Source: Raineyella sp964402325
GTDB lineage: Bacteria > Actinomycetota > Actinomycetes > Propionibacteriales > Propionibacteriaceae
NCBI GenBank assembly: GCA_964402325.1
Contig: CAYOBI010000103.1
Span: 1 to 7,348 of the forward strand
DNA: 7,348 nt
Direction of reading: 5' to 3'
Shown here: in pieces, positions 1 to 4,438 of the stretch
How positions within the stretch are numbered: position 1 is the first letter of the stretch
How the letters are laid out: the number at the start of each line of letters is the position of its first letter
Notes under the pieces: model-generated
What the model was told of the DNA's origin: nothing
What the model saw: only the letters and a program-made list of their open reading frames with translations
Databases searched by the model: none
Position numbers and translations under genes: made by a program

Positions 1-44
1 TGGACGACTACCACCCGCGCCCCGAGGGGTCGTACGCCGACTGA
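1..44 (+). CDS. C-terminal tail of an unidentified protein (partial)
   Basis: Frame 3 reads DDYHPRPEGSYAD and then a TGA stop at 42-44; the rest of the gene lies to the left of the window. Neither of the other plus frames gives a sensible gene end here. A G/C-rich hairpin starts 10 bases after the stop, which fits a gene end. Thirteen residues are too few to assign a family, so no function is offered. The short acidic and aromatic tail looks like ordinary actinobacterial coding sequence, but the call rests only on the open frame and the following hairpin. Confidence 0.45.
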   Translation, partial: DDYHPRPEGSYAD

Positions 45-53
45 GGGTCGCCC

Positions 54-71
54 GGCCCCGAATCCGGGGCC
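54..71 (+). terminator. Hairpin after the upstream gene
   Basis: GGCCCCG (54-60) and CGGGGCC (65-71) form a perfect 7-bp stem with a 4-nt AATC loop, 10 bases past the TGA at 42-44. There is no T-tract, as is common for actinobacterial terminators. It separates the upstream gene from the VOC gene promoter. Function is inferred from position and stem. Confidence 0.4.
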
Positions 72-102
72 CGAACGCCTCCCCTCCGACGACCGGGCTT
101 CC

Positions 103-108
103 TAGGCT
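103..108 (+). promoter_or_regulatory. Candidate -10 box of the first VOC gene
   Basis: TAGGCT fits the actinobacterial -10 pattern TAnnnT. The surrounding TCCTAG-NN-TGG-N-GTC is repeated in front of the second VOC gene (5796-5810: TCCTAG, CG, TGG, A, GTC). Here transcription would start near 115, leaving a leader of about 41 nt with a Shine-Dalgarno site. No clear -35 box is visible. A TGTCGT (111-116) / ACGACA (133-138) inverted repeat lies in the leader. Confidence 0.4.
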
Positions 109-141
109 GGTGTCGTACGTCACATCCGACGCACGACATCC

Positions 142-148
142 GGAGGAG
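142..148 (+). promoter_or_regulatory. Ribosome binding site that decides the VOC start
   Basis: GGAGGAG ends one base before an ATG at 150, which is too close for initiation, but seven bases before the in-frame ATG at 156, which is ideal. The start at 156 is therefore preferred and removes two residues from the longer reading. Confidence 0.75.
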
Positions 149-155
149 CATGCAC

Positions 156-563
156 ATGCCGACCTTACCCACGCCCTATCTCTCGTTCCGCGGCCAGGCC
201 CGCGAGGCGATGGAGTTCTACCGGTCCGTCTTCGGCGGCCAGCTCGACATCAGTACGTACGGCCAGTTCGGCTTCGAAGGGGCCCCGGCCGACGCCGTCA
301 TGCACAGCAACCTGGCCGGTGACGACGTCACCCTGCAGGCCGCCGACGCCCCGCCCGGGATGGCCGGCGAGGAAGGCAGCCAGATCGCCCTGAGCCTGTA
401 CGGCCCCAAGGCCGACGAGGAGAAGTTCCGCGGCTGGTTCGAGAAGCTCGCCGAAGGGGGCACCGTCACGATGGCTCTGGAGAAGCAGATGTGGGGCGAC
501 CTCTTCGGTCAGCTCACCGACCGCTTCGGCATCAACTGGATGGTCGACATCGGCCAGGAGTGA
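156..563 (+). CDS. PhnB-like VOC (glyoxalase-superfamily) protein
   Basis: A 135-residue single-domain protein of the PhnB/3-demethylubiquinone-9 methyltransferase-like branch of the vicinal oxygen chelate superfamily. Visible hallmarks are the N-terminal LSFRGQAREAMEFYRSVFGG strand-helix segment (residues 9-28) and the C-terminal WGDLFG..TDRFGINWMVDI block (about 112-131), which is almost diagnostic of this branch. The length is normal for the family, whose members are small dimeric cytosolic proteins. PhnB proteins usually lack a complete glyoxalase metal site and most have no assigned reaction, so no substrate is proposed. The gene is monocistronic: a promoter-like box lies at 103-108, a good Shine-Dalgarno site at 142-148, and two hairpins follow (615-643, 654-676). 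The family is certain; the role is unknown. Confidence 0.93.
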   Translation: MPTLPTPYLSFRGQAREAMEFYRSVFGGQLDISTYGQFGFEGAPADAVMHSNLAGDDVTLQAADAPPGMAGEEGSQIALSLYGPKADEEKFRGWFEKLAEGGTVTMALEKQMWGDLFGQLTDRFGINWMVDIGQE

Positions 564-574
564 CCGCTGCCCGG

Positions 575-608
575 ACGTGGGCCGACAGACGTGAGGCGAC
601 AGACGTGA
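575..608 (+). repeat. Short tandem repeat with 14-bp period after the VOC gene
   Basis: CGACAGACGTGA occurs twice without mismatch (583-594 and 597-608), a period of 14 bp. A degenerate third copy of its ACGTG core lies one period earlier at 575. The array starts 11 bases after the VOC stop codon. It is probably a local duplication; no function can be read from it. Confidence 0.7.
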
Positions 609-614
609 CGCGCG

Positions 615-643
615 CCCGGGAGTGTGGACGGCGCACTCCCGGG
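615..643. terminator. Strong hairpin between convergent genes
   Basis: CCCGGGAGTG (615-624) pairs perfectly with CACTCCCGGG (634-643), a 10-bp stem that can extend inward by a T-G and a G-C pair. There is no U-tract, so this would be an actinobacterial-type hairpin terminator. It lies 51 bases past the VOC stop and can serve that gene; being symmetrical, it could also act on transcripts from the redoxin side. Confidence 0.6.
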
Positions 644-653
644 GCCGTGCTCC

Positions 654-676
654 GTGTTGGGGCCCGACCCCAACGC
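654..676. terminator. Second hairpin between convergent genes
   Basis: GTTGGGG (656-662) pairs with CCCCAAC (668-674) around a 5-nt loop, extended outward by a T-G and a G-C pair. It follows the 615-643 hairpin by 10 bases, giving a tandem arrangement between the convergent VOC and redoxin genes. Confidence 0.5.
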
Positions 677-716
677 CTTCACACCTGCCCTGACAAGCCA
701 AGTCACACCGATGTAG

Positions 717-748
717 TTATCCACAGCAGTTATCCCCATTGTGGAGAA
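717..748. other. Cluster of three DnaA-box-like sequences
   Basis: TTATCCACA (717-725) is a perfect classical DnaA box. TTATCCCCA (730-738) differs at one position and has the same orientation 13 bp on. TTCTCCACA on the minus strand (748-740) also differs at one position. The 52 bases at 711-762 contain 21 G or C, a sharp dip in a GC-rich window. The site lies in a convergent intergenic gap with no replication genes visible, so it is not the usual dnaA-dnaN origin. The TCCACA/TGTGGA pair could alternatively form a 6-bp hairpin. Confidence 0.5.
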
Positions 749-781
749 TCACATTCGTGTAAGACCCGTCGGCGGTCGACC

Positions 782-1248
782 TCACAGGCGGCTCCTGGCC
801 GTCTGCAGCAACGTGGCGGGGTCCAGCCACATCGAGGGGTAGTCGCCCTGCCACCGCTGGACGCCGGCGGCGTCGATCAGCACGAACCCGTGGCCGGGCA
901 GCCCTGCATGCATGCCCTTGCCGAGGGTGTTGTAGGCCTTGGAGACCGTTCCGTCGTCGAGGAGGTAGGGCGTCCTGACCCCGAACGTGGTCAGGTCGGG
1001 CTGGATCTGCTCCCGGGTGTTCATCACGATCGGCAGCACGGTGATGCCCGTGACGATGCGCGTGACCAGGCGACGCCTGGCGGTGTGTGCCGCCTCCTCG
1101 GCGACCTGCTGTCGGAGCCACGGGCGCCGCGCAACGCCAGCTCGGAGCGGGCGTCCTCGCAGTTGTGGCAGCCGGTGGTGACGATCAGGGTGACGGCCGG
1201 TCGGCCGACGACGTCGACCCGGGCAGTGGGCTGCACGTGATGGGGCAT
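782..1248 (-). pseudogene. Frameshifted thioredoxin-fold (redoxin-like) gene
   Basis: Two minus-strand frames each encode part of one thioredoxin-fold protein. The N-terminal frame has a strand, then TTGCHNCEDAR, with a CxxC pair at 1170-1159 (Cys27 and Cys30 from the ATG at 1248). It is open to a stop near 1024-1026. The C-terminal frame supplies LPIVMNTREQIQPDLTTFG, a YLLDDG turn, GKGMHAGLPGHGFVLIDAAG and a final DYPSMWLDP block, ending at 782. The two readings join by one missing base (467 nt rather than 468), with the shift somewhere around 1100-1145. The start at 1248 is chosen because GGAG lies nine bases upstream. Such proteins are small thiol oxidoreductases. The gene is divergent from merR. 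It may be a true pseudogene or a sequencing error; I favour inactivation only weakly. Confidence 0.65.
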
Positions 1249-1344
1249 GTCCATGCGCTCCAGCGTGGCCCAGCCGGATGTGGCGGCAGTCAAGCCACTG
1301 TCAAGATTCGGTCTGACGCTGTGCCCGCGGTACCCGTCCCGGGC

Positions 1345-1381
1345 TTGACTTCAAGTACTTGAAGTTTCTTACCCTCTACAT
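1345..1381 (+). promoter_or_regulatory. MerR-type promoter and operator
   Basis: TTGACT (-35, 1345-1350) and TACCCT (-10, 1370-1375) are separated by 19 bp, the overlong spacer characteristic of promoters that MerR proteins activate by DNA distortion. The perfect palindrome ACTTCAAGTACTTGAAGT (1348-1365) overlaps the -35 box and fills most of the spacer, exactly where MerR dimers bind. The -10 box ends six bases before the GTG at 1382, so transcription should begin at the start codon. This implies autoregulation and control of the downstream cupin and adh genes. The divergent redoxin gene could also be affected. Confidence 0.85.
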
Positions 1382-1834
1382 GTGGCTGTTGCAGAACGAG
1401 ACCGCACGTACTCGATCCGGGACGTGGCGACCCTGACCGGGCTTCCCGCCAGCACCCTGCGCTACTACGAGTCGATCGGGGTCACACCACCGGTCGACCG
1501 CGGCCGGACGAGCGGGCATCGGCGTTACACCCAGGACGACCTGGACCTGCTCACCTGGCTGGCCTGCCTGGCCGCCACGGGGATGCCGGTCGCCGACATG
1601 CGGGCGTACGTCGCCAACGGGCGCCTCGGCCCGTCCGCCGCCACCGAGCAGATCGAACTGCTGCAGGCCCAGGACGAACGCCTCGCCGACCAGGCCGCCC
1701 AGATCGAGGTCCGACGCCGCTACGTCGAGCTCAAGATCGCCTACTGGCAGGCCGTGCAGTCCGGCGAGGACGAACGCGTCGAAGCCCTCGCGGCCGAGGC
1801 GGCTGCGCTCGCAGACCGGCTGAAGAAGGCCTGA
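1382..1834 (+). CDS. MerR-family regulator, AdhR/NmlR-like
   Basis: A 150-residue cytosolic activator. The N-terminal winged HTH is clear: YSIRDVATLTGLPASTLRYYESIGV (about 10-34), then the wing with GHRRYTQDDLDLL (45-57). A long charged helix for the antiparallel dimer coiled coil occupies about 84-145. The only cysteine, Cys62 in WLACLAATGMP, aligns with the conserved Cys of AdhR/NmlR regulators (KCMRSAG in Bacillus AdhR), which respond to reactive aldehydes and electrophiles and activate alcohol dehydrogenase genes. No C-terminal metal-binding cysteines are present, so a metal sensor is unlikely. The GTG start is fixed by the -10 box six bases upstream, giving a leaderless mRNA; an ATG at 1380 is out of frame. 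It lies 76 bp before the cupin, probably in one operon with the cupin and the ADH. The aldehyde-sensing role is inference. Confidence 0.92.
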   Translation: MAVAERDRTYSIRDVATLTGLPASTLRYYESIGVTPPVDRGRTSGHRRYTQDDLDLLTWLACLAATGMPVADMRAYVANGRLGPSAATEQIELLQAQDERLADQAAQIEVRRRYVELKIAYWQAVQSGEDERVEALAAEAAALADRLKKA

Positions 1835-1910
1835 CAGCCCGCCTCCGTCGCGACAACCCCACCCCCGTACGACACCTCCGGACAGCAGATCAGGACAGAA
1901 GGACGACAGC

Positions 1911-2303
1911 ATGAAGTTCACCCCCAGCGGCGGCCGGAGCGGGCATGGCCCTGCGGACTGGTTCACCGGCACCGTCCACATCGACGGCATCCGCACGCCG
2001 GACGAGCAGTCCGCCGTCGGCTGCGCGCATGTCCGGTTCACCCCCGGCGCGCGGACCGCCTGGCACACCCACCCCAAGGGCCAGACCCTCTACGTCACCG
2101 ACGGCATCGGGTGGGTCGCCACCCACGACGGCGTCCGGGAGATCCGACCCGGCGACGTCGTCTACATCGAGCCCGGCGAGGAGCACTGGCACGGCGCCAC
2201 CCCCGACCGGTTCATGGCGCACATCGCCGTCCAGGAGGCCGACGAGAACGGTGACGTCGTCACCTGGCTCGACCACGTCACCGATGACGAGTACCACGCC
2301 TGA
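1911..2303 (+). CDS. Small cupin, manganese hydroxynitrile-lyase-like
   Basis: A 130-residue single-domain cupin. Motif 1 contains WHTHPKGQTLYV (51-62), supplying metal ligands His52, His54 and Gln58. Motif 2 is GDVVYIEPGEEHWHGA (81-96), supplying His92 (or His94). The N-terminal GKGPADWFTGTV-like segment (here GHGPADWFTGTV, 11-22) and the C-terminal WLDHVTDDEY match the small bacterial cupins that include the Mn-dependent (R)-selective hydroxynitrile lyase of Granulicella. Those enzymes interconvert cyanohydrins with aldehydes and HCN in vitro; their natural substrate is unclear, so this family call does not prove the reaction. AAGGA at 1899-1903, seven bases from the ATG, supports the start. 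The gene sits between merR and adh, with a 47-bp gap to adh, which suggests an aldehyde-related role. It could instead be a quercetinase-like or isomerase cupin. Confidence 0.9.
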   Translation: MKFTPSGGRSGHGPADWFTGTVHIDGIRTPDEQSAVGCAHVRFTPGARTAWHTHPKGQTLYVTDGIGWVATHDGVREIRPGDVVYIEPGEEHWHGATPDRFMAHIAVQEADENGDVVTWLDHVTDDEYHA

Positions 2304-2350
2304 ACCTCGACCCCCAGATCCCAGCCCAACCGAAGAAAGCTGAAACCCAC

Positions 2351-3376
2351 ATGCGTGGAACCCTGTTGTACGGCCCCGGCGACGTCCGCGTCGAGGACCG
2401 CGAGAAGCCCGTCCTGGAGAAGCCCACCGACGCCGTCCTGCGCGTCGTCGCGGCGTGTGTCTGCGGGTCGGACCTATGGCCCTACCGCGGCATCGACGCG
2501 TCCGGGGACGCGCCGGCCCCGATGGGCCACGAGTACGTCGGCGTCGTCGAGCAGATCGGCGACGACGTGAAGAACATCAAGGTCGGCGACTTCGTCGTCG
2601 GGTCGTTCTTCGCCTCGGACGACACCTGCGAGATCTGCCAGGACGGCTACCAGTCCCGCTGTGCGATCGGCGAGTTCGCGACCCCGGGCGGGGCACAGTC
2701 CGAATACCTGCGGATCCCGCTCGCCGACGGCACCCTCGTCGCCACCCCCGGCCTGCCGGACGAGGACCTGATCCCCAGCCTGCTCGCCGCGTCCGACGTC
2801 CTCGGCACCGGCTGGTACGGGGCTGTCGCCGCCGAGGCGGGCCCCGGCAGGACAGTCGCCGTCGTCGGGGACGGGGCCGTCGGCCTGCTCGCCGTCCTCG
2901 CCGCCAAGCAGCTCGGCGCCGAGCGGATCATCGCGATGAGCCGCCACGCATCGCGCCAGCAGCTCGCCCGCGAATTCGGCGCGACCGACATCGTCGAGGA
3001 GCGCGGCGACGCCGGCGTCGCGAGGATCAAGGAGCTCACCGGCGGGCTGGGTGCGCACTCCGTGATCGAGGCCGTCGGCACCCAGGAGTCGATGATGCAG
3101 GCCATCCGGTCCACCCGGCCCGGCGGGCACGTCGGCTACGTCGGCGTCTCCCACGGGGTCGAGCTGCCCGGCCAGGAGCTGTTCTTCGCCGAGGTCCACC
3201 TGCACGGCGGCCCGGCGCCCGTACGCCGCTTCCTGCCCGACCTGATCCGGCTGATCTGGGACCGCACGATCGACCCGGGCAAGGTCTTCGACCTGGTCCT
3301 CCCCCTCGAGGAGGCGGCCGAGGGCTACCGGGCGATGGACGAGCGCCGCGCCATCAAGGCCCTGCTCAAGCCCTGA
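2351..3376 (+). CDS. Zinc-type medium-chain alcohol dehydrogenase
   Basis: A 341-residue medium-chain dehydrogenase (MDR) of normal length. The N-terminal catalytic domain has CVCGSDL (Cys38) and GHE (His60-Glu61) as catalytic-zinc ligands; the usual third ligand position appears to be Asp149 in AASDVLGTG. The structural-zinc loop SDDTCEICQDGYQSRC has only three cysteines (93, 96, 104), the first being replaced, a variation I associate with a subgroup of this family. The Rossmann fold has GDGAVG (173-178). The second strand ends in MSRHASR without the acidic residue of NAD enzymes, so NADP(H) is likely. It probably reduces an aldehyde or oxidises an alcohol in the cytosol; the substrate is unknown. 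It is the third gene after merR and the cupin, 47 bp downstream, and the AdhR-like regulator fits. The Shine-Dalgarno signal (GAAAG) is weak, so translation may depend on upstream reading. A hairpin follows. Confidence 0.94.
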   Translation: MRGTLLYGPGDVRVEDREKPVLEKPTDAVLRVVAACVCGSDLWPYRGIDASGDAPAPMGHEYVGVVEQIGDDVKNIKVGDFVVGSFFASDDTCEICQDGYQSRCAIGEFATPGGAQSEYLRIPLADGTLVATPGLPDEDLIPSLLAASDVLGTGWYGAVAAEAGPGRTVAVVGDGAVGLLAVLAAKQLGAERIIAMSRHASRQQLAREFGATDIVEERGDAGVARIKELTGGLGAHSVIEAVGTQESMMQAIRSTRPGGHVGYVGVSHGVELPGQELFFAEVHLHGGPAPVRRFLPDLIRLIWDRTIDPGKVFDLVLPLEEAAEGYRAMDERRAIKALLKP

Positions 3377-3404
3377 CCCGGCGTCATCCGCGCGACCCCT
3401 CCTG

Positions 3405-3442
3405 CCCCGTGTGGCCCACCAGGTGCGGACCTCCTCACGGGG
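3405..3442. terminator. Bidirectional hairpin between adh and the LysR gene
   Basis: CCCCGTG (3405-3411) pairs with CACGGGG (3436-3442). The 24-base interior can form a second stem, AGGT (3421-3424) with ACCT (3429-3432). It lies 28 bases after the adh stop and 22 bases past the LysR stop on the other strand, so it could end both transcripts. There is no U-tract. Confidence 0.5.
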
Positions 3443-3464
3443 GTCGACAACCCGCCTCGACCCG

Positions 3465-4367
3465 CTACGAGGCGCCGCTGCGCTCCCGGCCGACCCGGCG
3501 CAGCGCGTCCAGGACGTGCCGGACCACGCGGCGTTCGGCCTTGTCCGGACGCAGGATGGCGGCGACGTGGCGGGTCGCCGGGACCCCCTCGAGCGCGCGG
3601 AGCACCAGCCGGTCGCCGGTCGGGGTGGTGAAGCGGGGCAGGATGGCCAGGCAGTCGCTCGCGGCGACCAGGCTCTCGATCAGCCGGTTGTCCCGCAGGC
3701 GCTGCCGGATCCGCAGCGGCACGCCGGTGACGCTCTCGATCGCGAGCCGCACGGTGTCGAACGGGAAGCCGTACGGCACCCCGATCCAGTCGCTGTCCAG
3801 CAGGTCCTCGGGGCGTACGCTCGGCCGGCCGGCCAGCGGGTGGCGTACGCCCATCGCGACGTCCAGCGGCTCGCGGGCCAGCCCGGTGACCCGCAACCCC
3901 TCGGTGCCGGCGGGGCGCTGCCCGGTCAGGCTGTGGCCGATCACGATGTCGACATCGGCGACCAGGCCGGCGAACTCGGCCTCGGCGACGTCGTGGTCGT
4001 ACAGCACCAGGTCGATGTCGGTGCCGGCCAGGGCCTGCAGCACCGGAGCGATCAGGAAGGTCGCGGCGGACGGCAGGGCGGCGATCGACACCGTACCGGC
4101 CAGCTCGTGGCGGTAGGCGTCCCACTGCGCCTGCACCCGTTCCACCGCCGCCGAGACGTCGGCACCGCCGGCGGCGAGGACGCGGCCGGCCTCGGTCAGC
4201 CGGATCCCCCGGCCGGCGGGCTCGACGAGCGGCACGCCCAGGTCGCGCTGGGCGGTCCGCAGCTGCTGGGAGACCGCCGACGGCGTCCGGTACGTCGCCC
4301 GGGCGACCGCCGTCACGCTGCCGTGGTGCGCCAGGTCCCGCAACAGCTCCAGATGACGCAGTTCCAT
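3465..4367 (-). CDS. LysR-family regulator of the divergent exporter
   Basis: A 300-residue LysR-type regulator of normal length. The N-terminal winged HTH spans about 1-60 (MELRHLELLRDLAHHGSVTA; TPSAVSQQLRTAQRDLGVPL; RLTEAG), followed by the linker helix (about 64-90). The effector domain begins at GTVSIAALPS (91) and contains two periplasmic-binding-protein-like lobes. The ligand is not readable. It is divergent from the EamA-type exporter, the classic arrangement in which the LysR protein represses itself and activates the neighbour with a co-inducer, here possibly an exported amino acid or related metabolite. On the minus strand, TAGGAT (4379-4374) ends six bases before the ATG, so the mRNA is probably leaderless; no Shine-Dalgarno site is seen. 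The C-terminal end is convergent with adh. Confidence 0.94.
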   Translation of the reverse strand: MELRHLELLRDLAHHGSVTAVARATYRTPSAVSQQLRTAQRDLGVPLVEPAGRGIRLTEAGRVLAAGGADVSAAVERVQAQWDAYRHELAGTVSIAALPSAATFLIAPVLQALAGTDIDLVLYDHDVAEAEFAGLVADVDIVIGHSLTGQRPAGTEGLRVTGLAREPLDVAMGVRHPLAGRPSVRPEDLLDSDWIGVPYGFPFDTVRLAIESVTGVPLRIRQRLRDNRLIESLVAASDCLAILPRFTTPTGDRLVLRALEGVPATRHVAAILRPDKAERRVVRHVLDALRRVGRERSGAS

Positions 4368-4438
4368 GCAGGAATCCTACAGAGTCACTTCATCAACTTT
4401 CAGTTGTGCTACAGAGTAGGGGCCCGGAGGATGGCCAC
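4368..4438. promoter_or_regulatory. Divergent LysR/EamA control region
   Basis: CTACAGAGT is present twice in direct orientation (4377-4385, 4409-4417), 32 bp apart or about three helical turns, so both copies face the same side of the DNA. Between them is the 13-bp dyad CAACT-TTC-AGTTG (4394-4406), a candidate LysR site. The left copy overlaps the LysR -10 box TAGGAT (minus strand, 4379-4374). The right copy lies where the exporter's -10 would be, though no good TAnnnT is present there, consistent with activator dependence. GGAGGA (4426-4431) is the exporter's ribosome binding site. Much of the stretch is AT-richer than its surroundings. Confidence 0.65.

Noticed and set aside
717..748. Chromosomal origin oriC
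   Set aside because: Only three boxes are seen, with no dnaA, dnaN or other replication gene nearby and no long AT-rich unwinding element.
717..1121. Minus-strand frame through the redoxin region rich in His, Arg and Ala
   Set aside because: It matches neither half of the thioredoxin fold; the two other minus frames carry the CxxC and the C-terminal motifs.
491..1240. Plus-strand open frame of 249 codons after the first VOC gene
   Set aside because: It overlaps the VOC end, two hairpins, the DnaA-box cluster and the antisense redoxin gene, and shows no family features.
1289..1305. Tandem TTGAC elements on the minus strand (a perfect TTGACA at 1304-1299) as a redoxin promoter
   Set aside because: No TAnnnT -10 box lies at 16-19 bp, so the promoter is not supported beyond the -35-like words.
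1376..2297. Minus-strand open frames opposite merR and the cupin
   Set aside because: They are antisense to two conserved genes, have low-complexity composition and no recognisable domain.
2455..4116. A 553-codon open plus-strand frame across adh and the LysR gene
   Set aside because: It is an arginine- and proline-rich shadow frame of GC-rich DNA, overlapping two well-recognised genes in other frames, one of them on the opposite strand.
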